A model generated the notes under the pieces. It searched no databases, was not told the DNA's origin, and saw only the letters and a list, made by a program, of their open reading frames with translations. This document shows positions 32,042 through 42,750 of a stretch of 64,000 nt of DNA, piece after piece. Origin of the DNA: Abelmoschus esculentus (Eukaryota > Streptophyta > Magnoliopsida > Malvales > Malvaceae); assembly GCA_035048815.1 (NCBI GenBank), contig JAUCBN010000011.1:17810001-17874000 (forward strand), written 5' to 3'. Within the stretch, counting starts at the first letter, position 1, and the number at the start of each line of letters is the position of its first letter. The position numbers and the translations under genes were made by a program.

Positions 32042-33569
32042 TGTCACCATTGTCGATATCATTTTTGGTCCGGGTCACAATTGGTTGGACCTTCAAAGTC
32101 TCATAAAAAATTGGAGTCGCCATCAATCATTTTGAATAGGTACGACTAAAAACCTATAAAACTGATCTGCGTTTGAATCAGAGTTGTAATCGGATTCGGG
32201 GGTGGGTTACGTATGGGGAAGGTTATAGCACCCCACAACGCCCAAAATTGGTACCTAAAAAGGGTTGTATTGTCTACCAAGCTTGAAAGGTGGTTAATAG
32301 CACTATTATATAAAAATTAACTATATATATAAAAAAATAAAATTTAAGAACATAATATAAAGACATACCAATCATAATTAAGACATAAAATTAAATTAAA
32401 AAAAAAGAAATTAAACTACATAAAAATCTAATTTTTTACTTTATTATTCCAATAAATATCTAATTAAAATTCTATTCACAAATTAATTAATTTAATAAAA
32501 CCAACTAATAATTAAATTAAATCTAAACAAATTTATTGGTTCAATAATTAAATAATTTCATAAAAAAAATCTAATTAAGATAAATTAGAATATAAAAGAC
32601 TAATATAAAATAAAATAAAACTAAAGAACATGAATTTAAACACCTAAATTTTGAAGGACTTATAAAGTATTTTTCCCTCTAATTCATGGTAACTTTTGAC
32701 TGTAGCACCATTAATTTCAAATCCAATTTGAAATTGGATTTCCACTCCCTGACACACGCAAAACCACTTTTCTTTCGTATACAGTTTTTAACGTTCGAAA
32801 AAATTTATATTGCTAATTGAAATTAAGTAAAGGCAGGATAATCGAATATTTTTTAATTCTCAAAATCTTTTTATTCTCATTTCCCAGTGTATTTTACATA
32901 CAAATCAAAGCAAAAAAATGGAATGGAATAGAGATAAAAAATAAAGGAAGATTCGATTTTTTTACCTCTTTCAAACTCGTAAACCGTTGTTGAATTAAAT
33001 TACCTTGGGTAAATATTAAATCTGGTCGCTTTTTGAACCCTTTCACTGCTTCAGACTCTTAAGCTTTTTCTCTTGAATTTCTCTTGTATTTTTACTTTGC
33101 TTTGCTTGTCTTTTGCTTTATTTTTTTGTGATTTTCCTAAAGAGATCACGGTATTTATAGCATAGAAATTAGGGTTTTAGGAGGGTTTGAACTCTAAGAA
33201 TAGAAGTTGGTTAAGATTTTACTTGAAGAAGAATATTTTTGGATTTTTTTAACTTTTAAAATTATTTTCAGATTTTTAAAGATTATTCTAGATTTGCTTT
33301 TAATTAATTTTAATTTTTGGATTTTTTTTTAATTTAGTAAAATTTATTTTTTCAAAAAAATTTAAAATTATTTATTCTAGATTTTTTTTGATTTTTTTGA
33401 ATTTTTTATATTTTTGATTTTTTTAAAATTTTAAATATTTATTTTTTATATTTTTTAAGATTATTCTAGCTTTATTTTTTTTGAATTTTTTATATTTTTA
33501 TATTTTTAAATTTTTAAATATTTATTTTTTTAGATTTTTTAGATTTAATTTCAAATTTTGTTGCATACA
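32042..33569 (-). repeat. 3' LTR of Tat/Ogre element
   Basis: On the element strand it would begin TGTATGCAACAAAATTTG, directly after the PPT, and end about ...ATGGTGACA. It contains the phrase ggagtcgccatcaat and a poly-T-rich stretch at 33240-33545. There is no second copy in the window, so the left limit is inferred from the TG and from the border with the hAT-like repeat. Confidence 0.65.
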
Positions 33570-33570
33570 A

Positions 33571-33585
33571 CTGCCCCTCTTTGCT
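33571..33585 (-). promoter_or_regulatory. Polypurine tract of Tat/Ogre element
   Basis: Reads GCAAAGAGGGGCAG on the element strand, next to the TGTATGC start of the LTR. Confidence 0.65.
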
Positions 33586-33662
33586 CATTACTCAAGCGAA
33601 GGAAGTGAGCAAAGACTAGAAGCAACATTTTTTTTCACTGAGAAACAACCTAGTAGTGATGA

Positions 33663-34215
33663 CACTTTATTTTAGAGGTAGGTAGTAGGGTAAACGATGT
33701 TATTCCTCATCAGAATCTTTAATGATAATACTCCATCTTGGAGGTAGTTGATGACATTGCCTTTTGGAAGCTCAATGATGACACTCCATCCCGGAGGTAG
33801 TTGATGACATTCCTTCATGGAAGCTTAATGTTGGCACTCCATCTCGGAGGTGATTGATGGCTTTTCTTCATGGAAACTTAATAATGACACTCCATCTCGA
33901 AGGTAATTGATGGCATTCCTTCATGGAAGCTTAATGTTCGCACTCCATCTCGGAGGTGATTGATGGCATTCCTTCATGGAAGCTTAATGATGACACTCCA
34001 TCTCGGAGGTGATTGATGACATTCCTTCTTGAAAGCTTTTAGTGATGACACTCCATCTCGGAGGTAGCTGATGACATTCCTTCATGGAAGCTTAATGATG
34101 ACACTCCATCTCGGAGGTAATTGATGACATTACTTCTTGGAAGCTTAGTGATAACACTCCATCTCGGAGGTATTTGACGATGTTTATTCTTGAAAATAAA
34201 TAATGATACTTCATC
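33663..34215 (-). repeat. Minisatellite, ~53-bp unit, about 10 copies
   Basis: Repeats of tgatgacactccatctcgg followed by aggtagttgatgacattcc and ttcatggaagcttaa, with the core actccat at about 33731, 33785, 33837, 33889, 33942, 33995, 34049, 34101 and 34152. Units differ by a few bases. It sits in the 3' UTR of the Tat element, between integrase and PPT. Tandem arrays in this place are a known feature of Tat/Ogre elements and have been proposed as seeds of satellite DNA. Confidence 0.85.
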
Positions 34216-35023
34216 CTGAAGACACCTCCTTTTAGAGGCCAATCTTGTCAAAAAAATGCACATGTTTCTAATGCACTTGTGTTATATGCAAAATGTTCAA
34301 ATGCTTTAAATGCATGAATATCTAATGCACTTGTCTTTATTCCGATCACGACCAATGTGCTTCATCTTCTTTACTCCACGTTGTGCCTCTTAAGTTTTGA
34401 AACTTTCCAATGAGCATCATTTTGTTTTAAATCATTTATTCATGTAATGCATCAAACATATTATAGACCCCCGTGAGTAAAATAACAAATTCATCAAAGA
34501 AATGCACATATTCTCAGATGATAAATAAACACAAGGTAACGAGATTATTGAATTTTTCTTATTGAATAGAAACGGCCTAAGCCATGAAAGGTGGTAATCG
34601 AATATTTGATACAATATCGAACAAAAAGAAAGAGGAAGAAAACAAATGATAATAATAATAATAATAAAATCCTAAGATATCAATTACAAGGACTTCGCTG
34701 CTATCTCCCTCAAGAACCTCTTTTGCATGTGACTTCTACTTAGTAGAGCTTAAGTCATCGACCAATGTCTGAAGACATATGAACTTTCTTCGTGGACCAT
34801 TTTCAAACTCATAACTTAAATCTCCCCGTGATTTCAAGGCGTCCTTTGCGAGTTTTCACCTTGAATTTTCTTTCTTTTTTCCTCTTTTTTTTACTAGTAG
34901 AGCTCTCTCGGGTTTTCACTTATTGATGGTTCTTTTTCTTTTTTTCTCTCTCTTTTTTTTACTTTTTCTTACTAATAGGGCCCTTTCGGGTTTTCACCTA
35001 TTGGTGTTGTCATGCATTCAAGA
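34216..35023 (-). other. 3' untranslated region of Tat/Ogre element
   Basis: Non-coding stretch between integrase and the minisatellite. It includes an (AAT)n microsatellite at 34648-34667, T-rich runs, and two copies of a ctagtagagctctctcgggttttcac-like phrase near 34896-34920 and 34970-35000. Confidence 0.6.
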
Positions 35024-36310
35024 CTAATATTTTTTCACAGAATCCGAGTTCACCAGATTTGATAACTCATTTACGTCCATCTCGGTTAAGATTAATGCTC
35101 CACCCGAGAAGGTTGTTTTCACAATAAATGGTCTTTCCCACGACATCCATTTTCCTTGAAAATCCTTTTGCATAGTCAGAACCTTTTTCAAAACCAAATC
35201 TCTTTCACGAAAAGATCTTGATCGAACTTTTTTTCGTGAGCCTAAATCATTCATTTTTGGTACATTTGCCCATGACAAATCGCTTTCAATCTCTTTTCTT
35301 CTATCAAATTCAATTGATCATATCTGACTCGAGTCTACTCAGCTTCATCTAATTTAAGTTTCATTAAGACACGGAGTGATGAAATCTTAACTTCAATTGG
35401 TAGTACAGCTTCCGTTCCATATACTAAAGAATAAGGAGTTGCTCCTATAGATGTTCGTACAGATGTACGATATACCAATAATGGAAAAGGTAATTTCTCA
35501 TGCCAATCTTTATATGTTATCGCCATCTTCTCAACAATCATCTTGATATTTTTATTAGCTGCTTCGACAGCCTCATTCATTTTTGGGCGATAGGGTGCTG
35601 ACTTGTGATTTTTTATCTTAAACTGTTCACAAATTTTTGTCATCATTCGGTTATTCAAATTTAAAGCATTATAAAAAATAATCCTTTCTGGTAGACCATA
35701 TCGACAAATTATTTCTCTTTTGAGGAATTTGCATACTATCGATTTAGTTACATTTGTATATGAAGCAGCTTCTACCCATTTAGTAAAATAATCAATCATT
35801 ACAAAGATAAAACGATGTTTATTTGATGCTTTTGGTGTAATTGTTCCAATTACATCCATGCCCCATGTTTCGAGCGGCCACGGAGCAATTATAACATGAA
35901 GGGGTGATGAAGCTGTATGTATTTTATCTCCATAAATCTAATATTTATGACATCTTTGAGCAAAATTGATGCAATCTTGTATCATAGATGTCCAGAAATA
36001 ACCCAATATCATAATTTTCCTTGCCATATTGAGACCATTCGCATGAATTCCGCAAGTACCTTCATGAACCTCCTCAATTATCTTTTATGTCTCATGACAT
36101 TTTATGCATCTGAGTAACATTTGGTCACTTCCTATTTTGTATAAGATCTCTCTGTCGAGAACATATCTTGTAGCCATTCTCTAAATAGTTCTTTTATTAA
36201 CATCAGTTGCTCCCTCGGGATACTTTTGATACTTAAGATACTGTAAAATATCATAATACCAGGGGTGATCATCTACTTCTTCTTCGATGACATAGCAACT
36301 GACAGGTGAT
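35024..36310 (-). pseudogene. Tat/Ogre integrase, broken
   Basis: 35859-35335 holds the core: GMDVIGTITPKAS with the first Asp, YFTKWVEAASY, then FYNALNLNN where the family usually has DNG-NLNN, so the second catalytic Asp is replaced by Tyr, and MNEAVEAANKNIK with the catalytic Glu. 35278-35024 holds the C-terminal part, with the GKWM..WE-PFIVK and SGGALILTEMD blocks and NSDSVKKY at the end. The zinc-binding region precedes it at about 35900-36310, with several stops. Integrase would insert the cDNA; this copy cannot. Confidence 0.87.
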
Positions 36311-36324
36311 TTGAAGATACTCAT

Positions 36325-36965
36325 TTATATGGGCATTATTTCAGTTTCTCTATTTGCTTTAAACATGGAAGCCAAAGTTGTCAATGCATCAGCCAATTGA
36401 TTATCTTCTCGTGGAAGATAATAGAAAGATATCTTCTTAAACTTTTTTATTAATTCGAGAATGAGCTTACGATATTCGACCAATTTAGCATCTTTTGTTT
36501 CCCACTCTCCACGGAGTTGATAAATCACCAATGACGAATCACCATATACTTTAAGGTATTCAATTTCCGTTTAATTGCAGCACGAAGTCCCATTATACAT
36601 GCTTTATATTCTGTTGTATTATTAGTACATTCAAAATTTAGTCGTCCGGTAAAAGGATAATAATTTCCTCTATGGGATATTAAAATTGCTCCGATTCCAC
36701 ACCCAAGTGCATTAGAAGCCCCATCAAAATTCATCTTCCAAATTGTTTCTCTAGTTGATTTATCTTCACTGCTAGTTAAGCACATAAGGTCCTCATCAGG
36801 AAAGTCAAAACTCAAAGGTTTATATTCGAGTAAAGTACGACTTGCTAAAAGATCTACGATGGCGCTATCTTTAATGGCTTTTCGGTTTACATACTCGATA
36901 TCATACTCAGAAAGCAGAACTTGCCAACGAGCCATTCTTCCTGATAAACCAAGTGATTCTATCAT
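36325..36965 (-). pseudogene. Second (archaeal-type) RNase H of Tat element
   Basis: Two overlapping frames (36965-36525 and 36531-36325), separated by a frameshift at about 36528, together give the domain: MNFDGASNALGCGIGAIL with the first catalytic Asp, the ECTNNTTEYKACIMGLRAA helix with Glu, and REDNQLADALTTLASM near the end. This is the additional RNase H characteristic of Tat-lineage elements; it lies after the usual gypsy RNase H and before integrase. A linker starts with LSGRMARWQVLLSEYDIEY. Confidence 0.87.
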
Positions 36966-36995
36966 GTATTTTATTGGATCTAACTTTGCAATTAA

Positions 36996-38046
36996 TTATG
37001 TTGTATGGTATAACATGTATTGACGAAGCCTACGGGCGGTCCAGATTAAGGCACAACACAACTTTTCAATAGAAGAATACCTTAATTCACAATCAGTAAA
37101 CTTTTTACTAAGATAATAAATAGCGTTTTCCTTTCTTTCAGTTGCGTCTTGTTGACCTAATACACATCCCATGGAATTTTTAAATACCACTAGATACAAG
37201 ATCAAAGGTTTTCCTAGCACAGGCGACACTAATACAGGAGGATTTGATAAATATTGCTTAATTTTATCAAAAGCTTCTTGGCATGATAAATTCAAATTGC
37301 CCGTATTATTCTTTCTTAGGTGGCGAAAAATGGGATCACATTTGTCAGTTAGTTGAGAAATAAACTGAGAAATGTAGTTTAATCTCTCTAAGAAACCTCA
37401 AACCTCTTTTTGAGTAGAAAGAGGATGGAGTTATTGAATAGCTTTAATTTTATCAGGATCTACCTCAATTCCTCGTTTGTTGATAACAAACCCCAATAAT
37501 TTTCCTGAAGAAACTCTAAAAGTGCATTTTGCTAGATTAAGCTTCAATTGGAATTTTCTTAAACGTTCAAAAAGTTTTCTAAGATTGGTGATATGTTCCT
37601 CCTCTTACCAAGACTTAACAATCATGTTATCTACATAAACCTCTATTTCCTTATGCATCATGTCATGGAACAAAATTACCATGTCCCTTTAGTATGTTGC
37701 CCCAACATTTTTTAAATCGAACGACATCACTTTATAACAAAATGTTCCCCACATTGTTACAAAAGTGGTTTTTTCCATATCTTTTATACATTTTGATTTG
37801 ATTGTAGCCTGAGAAACTGTCCATGAATGAGAACAAATAATGCTTACCTGTGTTATCCACTAACGTATCTATATGTGATAAAGGGAAGTTATCTTTAGGA
37901 CTAACACGATTAAGGTCACGATAGTCAACATACATTCGCACTTTTCCACTTTTTTTGGGTACCGAAACAACATTTACCACCTATTCAGTATACTTTGCCA
38001 CTTGTAAAAAGCCGACATCGTACTGCTTTTTTACATCTTCTCATAT
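36996..38046 (-). pseudogene. Tat/Ogre reverse transcriptase and first RNase H, broken
   Basis: 37980-37732 contains the RT blocks VPKKSGKVRMYVDYRDLN and FSFMDSFSGYNQI. The following part is full of stops. The catalytic YVDD block at 37626-37640 reads YVDN, one Asp lost by G-to-A. 37295-36996 is the usual gypsy RNase H with ILYLVVFKNSMGCVLGQ, AIYYLSKKF and an E-L-Y-S-IEKLC block; its first catalytic Asp is not visible. The protein would copy the element RNA to DNA, but it is inactive here. Confidence 0.85.
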
Positions 38047-39028
38047 CTAAAGTAACATTTCTGACCTCATTCTTCTAAGTTTCTGCTGTACAGGCTTATA
38101 TTCTAGGTTTAGTGGAAGTTCATGCATTACAATGTCTGTGTTCAGCCCAGGCATATCTTGATAAGTCCAAGCAAACACATCCTTAAACTCTTGAAGAAGA
38201 GAGATGAGTTTGTCTCTTGTCTTTGGAGATATGGAAGTACCAATTTGTACTTCTCTTTTATCATCTTCATTTCCTAGATTCACTATATCTATTGGTTCTT
38301 GGTGACAGATAATTTTCTTATTCTCATGTTTTATTAGTCTTAGCAGGTCGGGAGATAATTCACATTCTTCATAGTTTTCATTAGACTCATGTTCTCCTAG
38401 GAATACAATCTGCTCAAAATCAACTTTTGAGCTCGAAGCAATGTCATTCATGTAATTGATATCTAAAGGCCTGCAAATAAACAAGAAGATATATATATAT
38501 ACAAGGCTCAATGAAAGAAATGATAGAAAGAAAAAATGAGACCAAATGAGAACGAGAAATATATTTATTGAATTGATAAACTGAATGCCTAAATGGGGGC
38601 CCTTACAATAAATTCTCACTACTTTAGGGCTCAAGTAGTGAGTTAAGTTTCGAGCATTACTCTAATAAAGATTTAAAAACAATTGAGAGTTCAATAGCGG
38701 TCCAATTATTCAAGACACAACCTAGAGAACATGCGTCGATCTCTAATCGATTCTTTTCAATTTCATCTTCTTCCTCTATTGCATTTATGCTCATCTCTTT
38801 AAATTTCTCTAGTGGTGATAATAACATCTCTCTTTTCTTTCCATAATGAATGTACCCCCCAGACACAAAGGTTTCAACAATACGAGAAAGCACCGTCACT
38901 TTCCTCTCATTACTTATATTGGACAGTCTAACTCTTTTTTGTATTCTCAACACGTGTTTTATCTTTCTTTGTAGGTTAGGCTTGAATCCTACACCACCTC
39001 GATCATATTTCAAGAATGGTTGTATCAC
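38047..39028 (-). pseudogene. Tat/Ogre pol region between protease and RT
   Basis: Frames 39028-38657 and 38634-38047 cover the linker and the start of RT. The second ends with the block KLISLLQEFKDVFAWTYQDM, followed by MPGLNTDIVMHELPL, a common start of gypsy RT in this lineage. The N-terminal part of the second frame (hydrophobic, with many Phe) is probably a chance opening. The frames are separated by stops and shifts. Confidence 0.75.
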
Positions 39029-39037
39029 TGTGTGTAT

Positions 39038-39889
39038 TCATTGTAAGAACTTTCCAAGTCCTTTTCCTGATTTAGCTCCCTTCCTAACAGTGATCCTTAT
39101 TCCCATCATAGTATTTTTTGAGAGCTTAGGTCTTGGAATCTTTTTTCCTTCAGCCACAAAAGTTGCATTCACAAACTTAAGTGATTGAAATGTACATTCA
39201 ATTGTATTTTCATCTATGTCTATATACGGAGCATCAGTTAATGAAGATGCAATAATATCATCTTCAGCGCAAACACTTATAAGACATCCATCAATCACAA
39301 ATTTAACCTTTTGATGAAGTGTTGATGGTACTACCCCAGCAGCATGAATCCAGGGAGGTCCCAATAAACAATTATAAGTCGGTGTAATATCCATAACAAT
39401 AAATTCTACGTTATACGTAGCTGGACTAATCAAAAATGGGACATCAATTTTTCCTACGACATCCCTTCTAGTTCCATCAAATGCCCTTACAGTTGTATGA
39501 CAAGGCTTCATGTGAGTCTTATCCACTAGAAGTCTATTCAGTGCTGTCATGGGCATGACATTCAAGGCAGATCCATTGTCAACTAAAACATGGGATAATA
39601 TATACCCATTACAGTAGATAGTTATATGCAATGCTTTGGCGGATCCCATGCCATCAGGAGGAATTTCATCTTCACTAAAAGAGATAAAATTATCAGCATA
39701 TAAGTTGTTTACCAATCTATCTAGCTTGTTCACTAAAATATCATTTGGGACAAATGTTTGGTTTAACACTTTTAGTAAGGCATTCCTATGAGTCTTCGAA
39801 CTTAATAACAAAGATAATATAGAAATACGAACTGGTTGTTTGTGCAGTTGCTCAACCACACTATACTCGCTGTGTTTGATAAACTTCAA
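39038..39889 (-). pseudogene. Tat/Ogre aspartic protease region
   Basis: A 283-residue open stretch. The protease motif is VLVDNGSALNVMP (DNGS, a form seen in this lineage), followed by the flap region and YNCLLGPPWIHAAG, the second conserved protease block. The end reads GAKSGKGLGKFLQ, a G-patch-like glycine stretch. It would process the polyprotein. The frame itself is not interrupted, but gag and RT on either side are. Confidence 0.82.
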
Positions 39890-41560
39890 GAATTCTCGTG
39901 CTTCCTCCTGTTTACAGGTTCGTTAATTTCTGATTTTTCTCCATTTAACGAAAACTTATCTTTTGGATCAGTGCCTACTATTTTCATTAGTTTTGAGATA
40001 TCGGGGGGATAACACCTTCCGATTTGAGTAAAGTTCCCAACTCCACTAATCTTTGCGGATATGGTTTTAGAATCATCATTCCTTGTAATGGCTATGTTAC
40101 AACCATAAATCCATGACACTTGTCGGTTACTCTTGTATGGGAAAGGAGTAGGAGCCTCGATTACCAATCATGGTGGAGGCTTTTGTAATCCTTCATCATA
40201 CATCTATGGCCAGTTAATCACAAAAGGTCGACTACCTTCACCATCCTTTTTGGACAACTGTTCATCTATTGTAAAAACTTCATTAACTTCTAGAGTATGC
40301 TTAAAGAACTCGATTTCTTTATTATCCATCAAACCTTGGACAATATTTCTAAACTCATCACAATATTGTATTTCATGGCCAACTTCCCCATGAAATTCAC
40401 AAAATTTCCTTCTATTACATATAGTAGCACTATAGTTATGACTCAACATTCCTCTTTCCACCATTTTCTTCCATACCCATTTTAGCGATGATTGCACTTT
40501 AGATAAGCTTGTTTTAACTTTAGACGCATCATTATTCATCACAACATTAACCCTTGGTTCTTCATGTGTTACCAAAAGATTGTTAGAAATATTGGGTCCC
40601 TCTGACGTGTTGAATTGAAGAATGTTTTGATTAATCAAACTTTGAACCAATCTCTTGAGAGCTGTACAATTTTTTATTGTATGTCCAGGGATTCCAACAT
40701 GGAATTCGCAATGTGTAGAAGGGTCATACCATTTTGGGTAGGGTGGTTGTAGGGGTGTGAGGAAAACAGGAGATACCAACCTCTCTTCTAATAATTTTGC
40801 ATACAACTCCTTGTAGGAAATTGGAATAGAAGTGAAAGACTGTCTTTCTGTGTTAGTCCTCGACGATCTGGGTCCAACTTGTGATTGTTTTTCTTGGCTT
40901 AAAGGGTTTGTATTAAGTTTTGAATATTTGTTGGATACACGAATTATGGTGGAGATTGATATTTGGGATATGGATGTCCTTCATTTCTCGCAACATTAAC
41001 TTCATTCTCTTTCTTCTTGGCATATGGCTTTTTGGAAGCCTCGAGACTGTTACGATTCTCGCTTTTAAGGGCACGCTCAATTGCTTCACCTGCTGTCATC
41101 AGATCAGCGAAGTCTCTAGTGGTGTTATCAACAAGCTTCTCATAGTATATGGATTTCAAGGAATTGATGAAAAGAGTAGTTATTTGTTTCTCGAGTAGTG
41201 GCGATTGAAATTGTGCAGCCATGTCTCTTCATCGTTGGGTATATTTTCGAAAAGTTTCATTATGCCTTTTTCCATATTTTGGAGTGTTAGACGAACAGGA
41301 ACCATGTCTAGGACATTCTTGTATTATTCTTTGAAAGCCTTTGTTAAGTCTCTCCATGTGCTTATTTGGGCTCTATTCAGCTGATTGTATCATCGTATAG
41401 TAGGCCCAGCTAAACTATCCTGAAAATAATGGATTAACAACTTATCAACATTTTCATACCTGTCATTTTGCGGCAAAACATGGTAAGGTGAGGATTGGGG
41501 CAGTTTGTGCCATCAAATTTCTCAAATTCTGGTACTTTAAATTTCAGAGGCAAAATTAGA
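39886..41560 (-). pseudogene. Tat/Ogre gag, broken
   Basis: About 41530-41230 holds the Retrotrans_gag domain (EFEKFDGTNCPNPHLTMFC, then LLIHYFQDSLAGP), with stops where Trp is expected. 41222-40944 continues with SPLLEKQITTLFINSL. 40806-40204 carries two zinc-knuckle-like motifs of the form CEFH-GxxGHxxxxC (near 40700 and 40390). 40167-39886 links to protease. Gag would form the particle and bind RNA. The reading frame changes several times. Confidence 0.83.
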
Positions 41561-41573
41561 TCAGGGACTAAGC

Positions 41574-42170
41574 TTAGCTCCAAAATATCAGTTCCACTAA
41601 AGGCATCATTACCTTCCGTAGCTTTGATTCTTTTTCTAAGAATTTGAACTTATCGTCATTTGTCTCAAAAGATTTAGGTTGAGATTTTTTCAATTTTTCT
41701 AACTCAACCTTGTCCTTAAAATTTGGAACTTCTGGTTTAATTGATCCAGCCCACATGTTTAAAGCAGAAGCACCATGAGGATTTGCTTGTTTGTGGATAT
41801 TAGATTGTAACCCACTAGCTGAGAACATAAATTGAGGATGTGTTTCTTTTGTTCCAAAATGTAAAGATGGAGAATCCTCTTCATGGGTTTTATGAGCTTT
41901 TCCTTTCTCAATACTTGTTGACTTAGATAATAGTTGCAACAGTTTATCCTTTAATTTGCTTAGAAGATTCTATTGATTGTTCGCTATGTCATCTCTTAAA
42001 CCTTTGATATCTTGAGTAATTTTTTCTTGATACTTTTCTAACTTCTGAAGTCTTTCTTCCATCCTTCTAGCCTTGAATCGCATGTTGTGAGGATGATTGA
42101 TATGATCGTCCTTTGTTTTTAGTATCACTGATGTCGAACTCTCATGAATTAGTTTCTTTTTTAATGTCAA
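41574..42170 (-). pseudogene. N-terminal gag region with coiled coil
   Basis: Two frames. 42170-41970 is a charged helical segment (RMEERLQKLEKYQEKITQDI), and 41939-41574 is a linker ending in a Lys/Glu-rich stretch and PLVELIFWS. Similar Gln/Lys/Glu-rich segments precede the gag domain in related elements. A gap of stops lies between them. Confidence 0.6.
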
Positions 42171-42421
42171 TGCTCATGAGATGTATGCATTATAAATGCA
42201 ATATGATAAAATATTGAATGCAAAAATGAACGCAACTAGGTGTTGATTAAAAAATTAATAATATAAAACAATATTCGTATGAACCAAAAAAGGAAATATT
42301 ATTAAATAAATTTAAATAAATCGTTCATAAACCTGATCCTCCTAAAAATACTTAAAAAGAAAAAAATATTCCTAAAACCAAAAAAAAACCATCATCAACA
42401 TTTTTAACACATAAAAAACAA
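42171..42421. other. Spacer between ORF1 and gag of Tat element
   Basis: AT-rich sequence with A-runs. No gene. Confidence 0.45.
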
Positions 42422-42657
42422 CTAACGCAACACTCGGCGATATGGTCTAGCTCCATTCTCAAGTCTCTTAATTCTTTCCAAGAACTTGATCCACTCATCA
42501 ACAAAGTGTGTGGAGGGATTGATTGACAATCGCAAACCTTTATCTTCTTTCTCTATATTGGCGATGTGCTCTACTATTTTCCAAATTTGAATTAGGGCTT
42601 CATTTATCAAGTCATTTCTGACTTTAATGTCTCCTTGTGGAAATTGACCGTGAGACC
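42422..42657 (-). pseudogene. C-terminal tail of Tat-type ORF1
   Basis: About 77 residues reading SHGQFPQ..., LINEALIQIWKIVEHIAN and IKRLENGARPYRR, which resemble the end of the coiled-coil half of the ORF1 proteins of Malvaceae Tat elements (compare the orphan copy at 59287-61093). Everything upstream is lost: the first codons of the open frame are already Tekay LTR sequence on the opposite strand, which sets the junction at about 42657. Confidence 0.6.
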
Positions 42658-42732
42658 TTCGCGGGTTTGGTTCGATATTCACCGTGAGACCTGTTAGTGC
42701 CGGTTCCGTCTAGGCCGGGCTAAAGGGGTTAT
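42658..42732 (+). repeat. Tekay 5' LTR remnant
   Basis: Matches 63870-63946 (ttcgcgggtttggtt..., agtgccggtt, ggctaa-ggggttata). Only the last ~75 bases remain, fused to the Tat element on the left. Confidence 0.75.
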
Positions 42733-42738
42733 ATTTGG

Positions 42739-42750
42739 TGGTATCAAAAC
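42739..42750 (+). promoter_or_regulatory. Decayed initiator-Met primer-binding site
   Basis: Reads tggtatcaaaac where tggtatcagagc is expected; both differences are G-to-A. Confidence 0.7.

Larger units (their letters stand above)
32042..42657 (-). mobile_element. Ty3/gypsy Tat/Ogre-lineage retrotransposon, 5'-truncated
   Basis: A minus-strand element. From its 5' side (right) it contains the tail of ORF1, gag, protease, RT, RNase H, a second RNase H, integrase, a 3' UTR with tandem repeats, PPT and 3' LTR. The second RNase H and the upstream ORF1 place it in the Tat/Ogre lineage; no chromodomain is present. Its right end is cut in ORF1, where a Tekay LTR begins at about 42658, so the 5' LTR and primer site are missing. 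Every coding part is broken, and catalytic residues are changed in RT (YVDN) and integrase. Confidence 0.88.

Noticed and set aside
33663..34215. CRISPR-like regular repeats
   Set aside because: Units are directly adjacent with no spacers, in a plant retroelement: a minisatellite.
35024..42657. Endogenous pararetrovirus
   Set aside because: Integrase, LTR and a second RNase H are present and no movement protein is visible: a Tat/Ogre retrotransposon.
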